A stretch of 64,000 bases of DNA from Natribaculum luteum (GCF_023008545.1 NZ_CP095397.1:2604001-2668000), one strand, 5' to 3'. Shown: positions 24,718 through 31,979, counted from the first letter of the stretch. Translations and numbers: made by a program. The notes: generated by a model from the sequence alone, not told the origin.

Positions 24718-25446
24718 ATGGCACCACGAAAACAATCCGAGCAGTTCTCGAAAGGCTCGCCGATTCCCTACCTGGCGAACTTCCCGGGTGCGAATCCGGC
24801 AGAGAATACGATCGAGGTAACGATCGAAGGGACCAAAGACCTGATCGAGGTCGCCCCAACCAACGACATCACTATCGGGGAGATCCTCGAGCAGGTAGAG
24901 GTGACGGTCCCCGGCACGGTCACCGTCGACGCGGTCCAGGATCCACTCGATGTCTCGGCGACAACGGTCTCCGTCCAGGAGGACACGCCGCTCGATGTTT
25001 CAGCGTCGACGGTCTCCGTCCAGGAGGATACGCCGCTCGACGTTTCGGCGGCAACGGTGCCGGTCGAGCACCAGGGCGTGATCGACGTCTCGAGTCGGGA
25101 TTCTCGCAATCTGGGCGACGTCGACGTCACTGAACTCCCAGACTCCGACCGGGGCGACTGGAACAGCGCCAGCCTGTCGGCCGATGGCTCGCTCTCGATC
25201 CAGCTGGGGGCAATCGGCGCCGACCGCCTCCGGGGACGGGTCGTCTCGAGTGGGAGCTACGATGTCGAGGTTGCCTGGCTCGCCGAGGACGGGACCGAAC
25301 TGTTCACGGAACAGATCGATAGCGGGGTGGCCGGCGGAACCGAGACTACCATCGACCTCCTGGCGATCGGCGCCGAGGCGACCGTGCGGGTGATCGACGC
25401 CAGCAGCGCCGCCCAGACGGTTGACGGGGTGTTACATCTCGCCTAA
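24718..25446 (+). CDS. spike-associated protein with 15-residue tandem repeats (VP6-like position)
   Basis: A 242-residue protein. Residues about 35-120 are short strand repeats; a 45-base unit coding TVSVQEDTPLDVSAS is repeated in tandem at 24964-25008 and 25009-25053, with degenerate copies on both sides. The C-terminal 110 residues look like a beta-sandwich (SLSIQLGAIGADRLRGRVVS, VEVAWLAEDGTELF). It follows the spike gene by one base and ends on the next start codon (ATGAG overlap). SH1 pairs VP3 with VP6 in its spikes; the same pairing is plausible here. Confidence 0.6.
   Translation: MAPRKQSEQFSKGSPIPYLANFPGANPAENTIEVTIEGTKDLIEVAPTNDITIGEILEQVEVTVPGTVTVDAVQDPLDVSATTVSVQEDTPLDVSASTVSVQEDTPLDVSAATVPVEHQGVIDVSSRDSRNLGDVDVTELPDSDRGDWNSASLSADGSLSIQLGAIGADRLRGRVVSSGSYDVEVAWLAEDGTELFTEQIDSGVAGGTETTIDLLAIGAEATVRVIDASSAAQTVDGVLHLA
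24964..25053 (+). repeat. two tandem 45-bp units inside the spike-associated gene
   Basis: Units start with acggtctccgtccaggagga and differ at only a few positions. They keep the reading frame (15 residues each), and degenerate copies lie just upstream (about 24919-24963) and downstream. Confidence 0.8.
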
Positions 25447-25706
25447 TGAGTTCCTCGAGTCCACCTTCGAAGTCCGAGCTAAACGAACGCCTTGCCCGCC
25501 TCGAGGAGAAGCTCGATCACCAGAGCGAGATTCTCGAGCGCCTCGAGGGAGACCTTGAGGACGATCTCGAGGATCTCGAGGACGATTTGGCCGGCGTCAA
25601 GCCGCGTACGGATCGACTCTGGCTGATCTACAAAGGAGGAAAGTGGATCTCCGCCCTACTCGTTGGCTCCGGACTTGTCGGAACTGCGGTGTCGTCTTTG
25701 TTCTGA
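25446..25706 (+). CDS. coiled-coil protein with C-terminal membrane helix (holin/XhlA-like layout)
   Basis: An 86-residue protein. Residues about 10-50 form a heptad coiled coil (LNERLARLEEKLDHQSEILE, then an Asp/Glu/Leu-rich run), and the end is a helix with WLIYKGGKWISALLVGSGLV. This is the layout of XhlA-type proteins encoded next to lysis genes in bacterial phages. In a haloarchaeal virus an egress role is conceivable but unproven; a virion membrane linker is the alternative. Last gene of the capsid operon. Confidence 0.55.
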   Translation: MSSSSPPSKSELNERLARLEEKLDHQSEILERLEGDLEDDLEDLEDDLAGVKPRTDRLWLIYKGGKWISALLVGSGLVGTAVSSLF

Positions 25707-25715
25707 TCGTTTTCC

Positions 25716-25846
25716 GAGGGTATCACAGAACGGCTCTCATCTACTATGTAGACGCTCTGATTCGATAGATACAGGGTATACAGATACCGAGTTACCTGAC
25801 TTCTAACAGGCGGAGAATCAGCGAGAGGTTATCACACGATACCGAG
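25716..25846. repeat. GATACC/GGTATC repeats just after the capsid operon
   Basis: GATACCGAG occurs at 25783-25791 and 25838-25846. GGTATC in inverted sense is at 25719-25724, and a dyad ggtat-acag-atacc spans 25775-25788. This AT-rich spacer between the viral operon and the small hydrophobic peptide gene may hold operator or attachment sequence; I found no clear counterpart near the integrase. Confidence 0.35.
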
Positions 25847-25924
25847 ATAAATAACTAATAACGACCCGAGGATGCCGAGAATCCCTGCTATAATCCCAAG
25901 TTGTTCCTTCTGTTGTTTAGTCAT
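25832..25924 (-). CDS. 30-residue hydrophobic peptide
   Basis: A complete short gene: MTKQQKEQLGIIAGILGILG, then SLLVIYLGIV and stop. A polar start of eight residues is followed by one uninterrupted membrane helix with repeated G-I-L-G. Tiny proteins with the same plan (MTKQQ.EQLG start plus one helix) occur widely in haloarchaea, from my memory of such genomes; I cannot check. It is too short for standard gene calling and lies alone on the minus strand between the viral operon and the RHH operon. Confidence 0.55.
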   Translation of the reverse strand: MTKQQKEQLGIIAGILGILGSLLVIYLGIV

Positions 25925-26068
25925 ATTTGACCCTTTTCGGTGTGACTGCATAAATGTGCGGTGGCTAACATCTGTTCAATATGCACGACCTACGTATCGG
26001 TCGGTTCGCAAGAGAAGTTGGTGTAATCAACACCGTGGGAAGGGTTCTATGACGCCCTCCGTTTCCGT

Positions 26069-26530
26069 CTACGCCGGTACTTTCTCTGCGGGCTTGACGA
26101 TGTCCTCACCGTCAGTGTAGCGCATCGGTGGAACGACAACCCAGACGTGCTGGTTACCCGGCCAGACAGAGATGTAGCCGAGGCGCTCGAGCGGCTTGAT
26201 GAGATCGTCGAGGACGGCGCTCTTCGGCGTGTCGTTGGTGAAGAGCTTGTTCTTCGCGGTCTCGAGTTTTACACGCGGCTTGGTTTTGTGGGGAGCGTGA
26301 GCGCGATCGTGAAGCGTGCGGTACGCGTCGGCGAGTTGTTCGTCGTCGGGGAGCACCGGCTGTGGTTCGTCGAGGTCGCCCTTCGCTTCGACCTCCTGAC
26401 GAACGAGTTCGCGAAGCTTCTCACTCCGGCTCTTGTCTTCGCGCTCGGCAATTTCGTCGAGCTGCTCGAGGAGATCGGTGGGACACCCGAACGAGGTTCG
26501 ACTCGTCGGGTTGTGGTCCATCCGACTCAT
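26069..26530 (-). CDS. ribbon-helix-helix (CopG-type) DNA-binding regulator
   Basis: A 153-residue protein. Residues about 10-50 show the RHH pattern: a short strand TSFGCPTDLLEQLDEIAERE then the helix KSRSEKLRELVRQEV. The C-terminal 70 residues form a second, probably ligand- or partner-binding domain (KLFTNDTPKSAVLDDLIKPL, GNQHVWVVVPP). Proteins of this type are frequent in haloarchaeal plasmids and proviruses, where they control element genes. It is the last gene of an operon with the SWIM protein and a 41-residue peptide, each joined by ATGA overlaps. A candidate binder of the octamers at 16268-16410 (speculation). Confidence 0.75.
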   Translation of the reverse strand: MSRMDHNPTSRTSFGCPTDLLEQLDEIAEREDKSRSEKLRELVRQEVEAKGDLDEPQPVLPDDEQLADAYRTLHDRAHAPHKTKPRVKLETAKNKLFTNDTPKSAVLDDLIKPLERLGYISVWPGNQHVWVVVPPMRYTDGEDIVKPAEKVPA

Positions 26531-26652
26531 CGACTCACCCCGATTTGCATAAGCCGTGAATACGCAGACGGCGTCGAGTTAAACAGTTCGGATGCAAGGG
26601 GGGTGGGGTAACCTCCGAAGCGGTCTCGTGCGCGGGTGCGTGCGCGCGTCAT
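26527..26652 (-). CDS. 41-residue peptide coupled to SWIM and RHH genes
   Basis: Its start overlaps the stop of the SWIM gene and its stop overlaps the start of the RHH gene, both as ATGA. The product reads MTRARTRARDRFGGYPTPLA and continues to MQIGVSR. Basic N-terminus, no Cys. The double coupling is the main evidence that it is translated. No family recognised. Confidence 0.5.
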   Translation of the reverse strand: MTRARTRARDRFGGYPTPLASELFNSTPSAYSRLMQIGVSR

Positions 26653-27071
26653 CGGCGGGCCACCTCCTGCGCTTGTGCCTTTTCGACCACGGTGTCGAAC
26701 CGCTCGCCGTCGAAGTGTTCGCCCGTCGCGTGGTGCATCTCGTGCTCGTCCTCGAGGCTACCGTCGGTCTCGGTGACGTCGATCTGACCGAGGAAGTGGG
26801 CCTTCCGAAGCGTGCAGAGGTGCGCACACGGCCCGTCGTGGTACTGCCAGCCTTTGCAGTCGCACCGGCCGGTGTACTCCCCGTCTTCGAGACCGAGTGC
26901 GCAATAGTGGACGTCGTCACCGCCGCGTAGCGTTACCTTGTAGCCGAACCGACCGAACGGTTCGATCAGTGCGTCGTCGGGGTGCGCTCGAGTCCACGAT
27001 CCCGTCTGATCGTCGCGTTCGGTCAGAAAGTCGAGAGGTTCGACGTCGGTAGATTGTGGGAACGTACTCAT
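26649..27071 (-). CDS. SWIM zinc-finger protein
   Basis: A 140-residue protein. The SWIM pattern CxC...CxH is clear: C70, C72, C82, H84 (GRCDCKGWQYHDGPCAHLC), preceded by strand pairs (YKVTLRGGDDVHYCALGLED). The C-terminus is acidic and helical. SWIM domains bind DNA or protein partners and appear in recombination accessory factors; here it heads a coupled operon with an RHH regulator, the kind of small gene set seen on haloarchaeal plasmids and proviruses. Function beyond binding is not readable. The 243 bases upstream (27072-27314) hold no gene I can support. Confidence 0.75.
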   Translation of the reverse strand: MSTFPQSTDVEPLDFLTERDDQTGSWTRAHPDDALIEPFGRFGYKVTLRGGDDVHYCALGLEDGEYTGRCDCKGWQYHDGPCAHLCTLRKAHFLGQIDVTETDGSLEDEHEMHHATGEHFDGERFDTVVEKAQAQEVARR

Positions 27072-27314
27072 GGACGAACCCCTCCGTTGTACCGCGATTT
27101 TTCATGGCTCCGGATTCCAATTGCCCGCCCGGCGAGTCCACTACCGTTCTTCCGCCTATGTCATAGAAGGCTTCAGTAGTACGTCTCCGCCGGGTGGCGA
27201 TTTCTCCGGCTGGTCTTCGATTCGCCAACAATTGAAACCCGGTAGATAGGAGGCACAGAGAGCGCACAGAACGGCCCTCACGAGCGGTATTCAGCCGTGT
27301 TGCAGATCGGACCG

Positions 27315-27761
27315 TTATTCGAGGGTGACGTGTTGGCAGTTGCCTGTTAGACGAACAGTCGGAGACTCATCCGGCCCGCCTTCAATCCACACTTCGATAC
27401 CTTCCCAGTTGCCTTCGGAACACCGGGTATCCGGATCGTCGAATGCCGGCCACGGACGCTCGAACTGTTTCCCATCGACAGTCACGACGACGTCACGTGG
27501 ATCGGTTGACTCGGGAAATGTTGCGTCCTCGTGGGCTTCGTTGTCATCAGAAAGGGAGTAACTACGTTCAAACACACCCGTTCCATCGCCCTCCTCGACC
27601 GTTACGGTGACGTTACGGACAGCGTCACGGTCGCCCAGGTACACACTCACAGTGTGTGCAGGTTTCCCAGAGGCATTTGCATCGCTACATCCGGCAAGTC
27701 CACCGAGTCCACTCACCGCCAGCAGGCGAAGAACAGTGCGGCGGGAAGGAATATTGAACAT
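27315..27761 (-). CDS. Tat-exported lipoprotein, function unknown
   Basis: About 148 residues from the ATG giving MFNIPSRRTVLRLLAVSGLG; the earlier start at 27782 adds residues ahead of the signal. The twin-arginine signal (SRRTVLR) is followed by a hydrophobic core and the lipobox LAGC, typical of haloarchaeal lipid-anchored surface proteins. The mature part is a small beta sandwich (HTVSVYLGDRDAVRNVTVTV, DVVVTVDGKQFERPW). It marks the return to chromosome-like genes, or a late part of the island. Confidence 0.7.
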   Translation of the reverse strand: MFNIPSRRTVLRLLAVSGLGGLAGCSDANASGKPAHTVSVYLGDRDAVRNVTVTVEEGDGTGVFERSYSLSDDNEAHEDATFPESTDPRDVVVTVDGKQFERPWPAFDDPDTRCSEGNWEGIEVWIEGGPDESPTVRLTGNCQHVTLE

Positions 27762-27860
27762 AGTCAGCACCCAACACGCCACTGAGGAAAATTTTTAGGG
27801 TGAGTTCCAGAGGGACGTATCTCACGAGCAGCATCCGTGAGAAGTACACGTGCCTATTGC

Positions 27861-28220
27861 CTAGAACGTGGCCAGAAGCACGACCCACCCGAGGACGACC
27901 GCCCCGGTCAGGACGAACAACAGCCGGGTCGGAAGTGGGAGCCGGGCGTACGTTCCCTCGGAGACGTCTTTCGCGTAGGTTGTAGCCGAGAAGCGGAAAA
28001 GTTCACTCGCTGGACGCGCCGCGTCCATCCGCCGTCCCCATCCTGCGAAGACAAACCACGCAACGGCAGTCAGTCCGGTGAGGACGAACACCACGTTACC
28101 GAACTCGAGATTCGCCGCTCGACTGCCGGCATAGATGACAGTGAGGACGACGAGCGGGATGCCGACCCCGAAGACTGCCACAGCGCGAACGAGCCGACTC
28201 GAGTGGGGTCGGTCACCCAT
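27861..28220 (-). CDS. small membrane protein, function unknown
   Basis: About 119 residues from the ATG giving MGDRPHSSRLVRAVAVFGVG; a longer start at 28298 is AT-rich and promoter-like. Three hydrophobic segments (AVAVFGVGIPLVVLTVIYAG, FVLTGLTAVAWFVFAGW, LLFVLTGAVVLGWVVLLAT) separated by polar loops. No family recognised. Confidence 0.6.
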   Translation of the reverse strand: MGDRPHSSRLVRAVAVFGVGIPLVVLTVIYAGSRAANLEFGNVVFVLTGLTAVAWFVFAGWGRRMDAARPASELFRFSATTYAKDVSEGTYARLPLPTRLLFVLTGAVVLGWVVLLATF

Positions 28221-28640
28221 ACGTGAGAGGTTCCTCCCAGGAAAGTAATAGTTTGCGTCCGACAGAACGAGAGACGGTCTATACTGGCTGATTCGCACCG
28301 CGTTTGCGCTTCGTGCTCATCGTAGCGACCGCCAGATGGAGGCACGCCGTTGGGGACGTCCGCCGGGGGCGAGTATCCCGGGACCGTGATGAGCGGTGCC
28401 CGCTCGCGGTCGCGGTTCGAATGTGACACCAATCGGTAGTTGTGTGGGGTCGGTTTCCGAACATCGCTCTACCGCCGTTCTCGAACGCGATCGTCGAAAT
28501 GTAAGCACTGGATTCGGACGAGCGAAGACGACGCGTGGATCGCGTCTATCAGAAATAATGGGGGTGGCCACCGTCGAAACACCGGCGCTCGCGTGTGGCG
28601 GCGACCGAGCGAACGAGAGTGATTTCGAGTCTCGAGTCGA
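28221..28640. other. 420-bp stretch without a supported gene
   Basis: Several frames are open here on both strands but read as Arg/Ser-rich shadow sequence with no start signals. Near 28225-28250 there is AT-rich sequence suitable as the promoter of the membrane-protein gene to its left. Nothing else seen. Confidence 0.5.
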
Positions 28641-28853
28641 TCACTCGGCGCTGAACCCGAGTTCGTTGACGATGCCGACCAGTTTCTCGCGGTCGATGTG
28701 ATCGCCACCCTCGATCTCGACTGTTCCCTCGATGAAGTTCGCACTGACACGATTGACGCCGTTGGCGCGGCGTAACTCGTCCTGTATCGTGTCTTCGCAA
28801 CCGTTGCACATCATGTCAGATACTTCTATCTGGTAGGTTGAGACTACTGCCAT
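28641..28853 (-). CDS. heavy-metal-associated domain protein (copper chaperone-like)
   Basis: A 70-residue single HMA domain. The metal site is MMCNGCE (C16, C19), followed by the usual beta-alpha-beta-beta-alpha-beta pattern (VNRVSANFIEGTVEIEG, KLVGIVNELGFSAE). Length and fold fit CopZ/Atx1-type chaperones that carry Cu(I) or a similar ion to a P-type ATPase. No such ATPase is nearby, so its partner lies elsewhere. An AT-poor 85-base leader separates it from the PD-(D/E)XK-like gene. Confidence 0.85.
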   Translation of the reverse strand: MAVVSTYQIEVSDMMCNGCEDTIQDELRRANGVNRVSANFIEGTVEIEGGDHIDREKLVGIVNELGFSAE

Positions 28854-28937
28854 GGTCCAAGGGGACCAACCATCACACAGGGTATAAAGCTATCATGCTA
28901 CAGCACGCCTGATACGACGGGCGAAGAAGCACGTGGC

Positions 28938-29552
28938 TCAGTCTAACAACCTGTTCGAGATCTTTCGAAACAGGTTCTCGTACTCCTCGAAGAGCTCCTC
29001 GTTGGCGATTTCGGCGTGATGCTCGAAGGGACGGGCTTCGCTCCAGTCGGTCCCGAAGAACTGAATGGGCCGGACGTCGTCGGGAGAGCGCATCGTGACG
29101 TCGGTACCCCAGCGTTCGAAGTTCACGTCCGTCAGGACCTGATCCGAGACGGACCGGTAGATGTCGACGTTGTCGGAGACGTGCTCGAGGGTGTATCGAG
29201 ACGGTGTAAAGCACAGTTCGAAGCGGAGGTCTTTCACGTACTCCCGTTCGTTCGATTCGTCTTTGAAGAAGTGTCGCCGCATCTTGTTGAACTGGCGAAC
29301 GATCTCGTTCGCGCCGGTGGCCCCTCTCACGGCCGATTCCGATTTGAGTTCATAGATCGTGATCCAGGACTCGCCCGAATACGTCTCGTCGATGAACAGG
29401 TCTGCCACCCCTCGAGTCCCGTAGTAGTTGTAGTGGGCTTCCGGACAGATGGTCAGTTCCCACGACCCGGACTCGTCCGCTGTCAGGGTTTCGTGATACT
29501 CTCTATTGCTCTTGATGATCGCATTGGTGAGATCGTCCTCCGTGACTGTCAT
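28938..29552 (-). CDS. PD-(D/E)XK-like protein, possible nuclease
   Basis: A 204-residue protein. The segment RGVADLFIDETYSG then ITIYELKSES gives the D51...E68-x-K70 pattern of the PD-(D/E)XK nuclease fold (Asp, then Glu-x-Lys after about 17 residues in a strand). The upstream helix (DLTNAIIKSNREYHETL) and the following helix (GANEIVRQFNKMRRHFF) agree with that fold. The C-terminal third is helical and polar. It could be a restriction-type or repair nuclease or a protein of a mobile element; no partner methylase is nearby. The fold call is inference from motif spacing. Confidence 0.6.
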   Translation of the reverse strand: MTVTEDDLTNAIIKSNREYHETLTADESGSWELTICPEAHYNYYGTRGVADLFIDETYSGESWITIYELKSESAVRGATGANEIVRQFNKMRRHFFKDESNEREYVKDLRFELCFTPSRYTLEHVSDNVDIYRSVSDQVLTDVNFERWGTDVTMRSPDDVRPIQFFGTDWSEARPFEHHAEIANEELFEEYENLFRKISNRLLD

Positions 29553-29681
29553 TGACTCAGACTATTGGAAAACGTGTAATGAATGGTTTGCTATCGGAGG
29601 ATGGAGAGGGTCCACTCGGCTGAGTCCGGTATCGTGAAACCAGATAGATTTACTGATATATAGCCGAATCCGTCGATATAT

Positions 29682-29987
29682 ATGGACGAACAACGGAAGG
29701 TAGCCGCATTCGTCCGGGAACACGAACTTGAGGCGCCACCGGCGTATCGACTCCTCGACCTCGTCTCGGAGGTCGGTGAAGTCGCGAAGGACGCGACCGA
29801 ATCGACCGACTACGGCGAGTCGCCGACAGACCTCGAGATTCGTTCGGACGAGATCGGCGACGTGCTGTTTGCACTCCTCGCGCTCGCGGACGCAGTCGAG
29901 ATCGACGCGAGTGACGCACTCGACGACGCACTCGAGAAGTACGACGAGCGAATCGCCGAATCAGACACCGCCTCGTCCGGTAACTGA
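29682..29987 (+). CDS. MazG-like nucleotide pyrophosphohydrolase
   Basis: A 101-residue all-helical protein with the MazG metal site: E30xxE33 (SEVGEVAKD) and E57xxD60 (SDEIGDVLFALL). Enzymes of this family split NTPs or dNTPs to NMP and PPi and help clear abnormal nucleotides; single-domain versions of about 100 residues are common in archaea and viruses. An AT-rich stretch with atatata (29655-29680) lies directly before the ATG, fitting a leaderless transcript. Confidence 0.85.
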   Translation: MDEQRKVAAFVREHELEAPPAYRLLDLVSEVGEVAKDATESTDYGESPTDLEIRSDEIGDVLFALLALADAVEIDASDALDDALEKYDERIAESDTASSGN

Positions 29988-30293
29988 ACCTGCACGGGCC
30001 GCCTCGAACGTCTCCGAACCCGTCGGCCGCCCCGAGATCGACGGTGGAGACGTCCTCGCTCGAGGTGGGCGCGAGGACCGGAACCTCTCGACGCGGGGTA
30101 TCCGAGCGTCCAGTACCCGAACTGGCCGTCTGCCGATCGGCCGTGGGGTCGCCGTTCAGTTCGCGAGTGACTCGCGGTCGCCGGTCGTCGCCCGCGTTCT
30201 GGTCCGCGTCGATACCGACCGACTGTCAGACCACCCGACCCCTGGAACTTTTATGCTGGAGCGCGTTGTGGGGGGTCACGACGGTTCGACGCT
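29988..30293. other. 306-bp stretch without a supported gene
   Basis: No frame here has protein-like composition. Near its right end the bases aacttttatg (30246-30255) make a TATA-like box about 40 bases before the GTG start of the zinc-ribbon gene. An open frame of 14 codons (ATG at 30253) ends on that GTG start and might be a leader peptide or chance. Confidence 0.5.
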
Positions 30294-30497
30294 GTGACAC
30301 CACCAGACGGAGACAGAGAGAAAGCCCCCGGTGTGTGTGACAACTGTGGTGAGTTTTTCACGGTGTGGGTGTGGCAGGACGGGACGGTTCGACCGGTCAG
30401 TCCCAACAACGCCTGTGGCTGTGACGAGCCCTCGTTCCGAGCCGTCGACGAGACGGAAATTTTCGGAAATGCAGAAGAGCAATCGCGACTCGAGTGA
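30294..30497 (+). CDS. small zinc-ribbon protein
   Basis: A 67-residue protein with a GTG start. Two Cys sets, GVCDNCGEFF and NACGCDEPSF, make a zinc ribbon around the middle pattern VWQDGTVRPV. The paralogue at 50244-50399 has the same layout with W-x-DGTVRP between its Cys pairs, so this is a family of small haloarchaeal zinc ribbons represented twice in the window. The C-terminus is acidic and polar. Role unknown; such proteins may bind nucleic acid or another protein. Confidence 0.7.
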   Translation: MTPPDGDREKAPGVCDNCGEFFTVWVWQDGTVRPVSPNNACGCDEPSFRAVDETEIFGNAEEQSRLE

Positions 30498-30633
30498 CAG
30501 GGCCGCCGCGACGTGGGCCGCTCCGCGTCTGCGTTCTCGAGTCGCAGGAGACGGCACTCGGGACCCGTCGCGAGACGTCGGGTCGCAACCGAGCCGTGCT
30601 CTGACGGGAAGCGACGACCCGCCTCGTCTCGTC

Positions 30634-31086
30634 TCAGATGGTCTCGACGTCGACAGTAGCAGGCGTCGCGTTCTGGACGTTGTCGCCGACGGGACAGCGC
30701 TCTTCGACCTCCCCGGCCCACTCCTCGAGCGTGGCCTCGTCGGCGTCGGTGTCGACCGAGATCGTCACCTCGATCTCCTGGTAGCCTGCTCGAGGGTCGT
30801 CGGACAGTCCGAGAAACCTGGCCGGGTTCAGTTCGCCTGCGAGGTCGACCTGGACGTCCTCGAGTTCGAACGCGTACTCCTCGGCGACGGTGTGGGCGAC
30901 GACGTTGAGACAGCCGGCCCAGGCCCCGAGCAAGTATTCGACGGGGTTCGGGCCGTCGTTCGTACCGCCGAGGGGGGCGGGTTCGTCGACGACGAACTCG
31001 AAGCCCCGCGTCTCGACGGTCGTCTTCGTGTCGCTCACCGCGTTCGCCGATACCTGGAAGCGTTCGGTCAGCTCCGATTCGCTCAT
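30634..31086 (-). CDS. OsmC family peroxidase-like protein
   Basis: A 150-residue protein. The two conserved Cys of the OsmC/Ohr fold are C59 (LLGAWAGCLNVVAHTVAEEY) and C131 (VEERCPVGDN), and the PNPVEYLLGA pattern is typical. Family members reduce organic hydroperoxides with thiols. Full length, no signal peptide. The 293 bases upstream (31087-31379) show no gene. Standing alone between the zinc-ribbon gene and the winged-helix gene. Confidence 0.88.
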   Translation of the reverse strand: MSESELTERFQVSANAVSDTKTTVETRGFEFVVDEPAPLGGTNDGPNPVEYLLGAWAGCLNVVAHTVAEEYAFELEDVQVDLAGELNPARFLGLSDDPRAGYQEIEVTISVDTDADEATLEEWAGEVEERCPVGDNVQNATPATVDVETI

Positions 31087-31379
31087 ACAGTCGACGTGTA
31101 GCCAGCGCCACGTAGTCGATCCGGTAGTGGAAAGGCCGGTCGGTATCGGTGACGTCGCGAGTAGCGACGACGGACCGCGTCACCTGCTCAGACGGCTTGT
31201 TGCGACCAATCGGTCGCTCGAGACTGCTCGCTGCTGGCGGTAACATTCGCCACGTATGCTGCCGATCGACGACGCCGACACTCGAGCAGCGAACACGAGT
31301 TCGACCTTCCGTCGAGAGCGACGGCTCGCGTACGGTCGGCTCGTCGGGCAGTCTCGAGCGAGAGGTACGTGGGCGTTCG

Positions 31380-31781
31380 TCACTCGCCAAGGTGGGAGCG
31401 GTAGCCCTTGGGCTCGAAGCCGCGACGGCAGATGACGCGTTTGCGACCGACGGTGATCGCGCTGATCTGATCGTCAGCTTCCATCTCGTCGACGACGCGC
31501 TGGAGGCGCTCTTTCGACCAGCCCGTTTCGTCGACGATCGTCGCTTCGTCGACTCGGCCGCCGCGTTTGACGAGGAGGCGGAGGACCTTGTCTTCGTCCG
31601 AGAGTTCTCGTTCGTCCGAACTGTACTCGACCTGTTCGGCGTAGCTCAACGTCTCGTCGCCGTCTGCCCGGTCCGGTTCGTCTCCCTCGGTCGCGTCGGA
31701 CTCGGTTTCTGACGACTCCTCGTCTGTCGAGTCCGCTCGCCAGAGAGACGAGAGACGGGCCCATAACGTGTTAAATACCAT
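31380..31781 (-). CDS. winged-helix DNA-binding protein with acidic N-terminus
   Basis: About 133 residues from the ATG giving MVFNTLWARLSSLWRADSTD. The first 20 residues are amphipathic, residues about 20-60 are acidic and disordered, and residues about 65-125 form a winged helix: EDKVLRLLVKRGGRVDEATI, GWSKERLQRVVDEMEADDQI, then the wing VGRKRVICRRGFEPKG. The pattern is that of haloarchaeal MarR/IclR-like HTH proteins often described as regulators. The amphipathic start could bind membrane (inference). Confidence 0.7.
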   Translation of the reverse strand: MVFNTLWARLSSLWRADSTDEESSETESDATEGDEPDRADGDETLSYAEQVEYSSDERELSDEDKVLRLLVKRGGRVDEATIVDETGWSKERLQRVVDEMEADDQISAITVGRKRVICRRGFEPKGYRSHLGE

Positions 31782-31979
31782 CTTGTCGATCACCATCCAC
31801 TGAGATTATCGCCGATTGGACGCGCTCTTACCTTGGTTTTATGCTCGGCTCGTTATATTTCTGTGTCGTCGTCGGCGACTGTTGTGTCTCCAGTAGTGAG
31901 AGAACAGCGTCGCTGAATAACGACAGCCTTGCACTTCGCAAGCCGATCATACTGCCCACTCTGACAGTCCGTCGCCCGA

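Larger units (their letters stand above)
7677..25706. mobile_element. Halopanivirales-like provirus, structural module
   Basis: Continuous viral gene block. The diagnostic set is a packaging ATPase (13141-13917), two adjacent capsid proteins of 184 and 239 residues (16761-18036), a giant VP1-like protein (8998-12816), a run of single-helix membrane proteins, and large repeat-rich spike candidates. The order and lengths after the capsid genes parallel the SH1 order VP7, VP4, VP13, VP2, VP5, VP10, VP9, VP3, VP6 (established for SH1/PH1/HHIV-2; mapping here is inference from position and size). All frames are intact. Organised as forward operon 7677-8884, forward VP1 operon 8998-13164, reverse operon 16245-13141 and forward operon 16473-25706. 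No replication gene is visible. Confidence 0.85.
1635..27071. mobile_element. integrated element (island with provirus), ends not resolved
   Basis: The stretch between the integrase gene and the SWIM/RHH operon holds no household gene and carries an integrase, an insertion sequence, viral structural genes and small regulators. The limits are the outermost element-like genes, not mapped attachment sites: I could not find a convincing direct repeat or a tRNA gene at either side, and the integrase relic at 88-366 suggests the island continues or was layered further left. The PD-(D/E)XK-like and MazG genes up to 29987 might also belong. Confidence 0.5.

Noticed and set aside
28396-28701. 101-codon plus-strand frame before the copper chaperone gene
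   Set aside because: Runs into the HMA gene on the other strand, and its composition is not protein-like.
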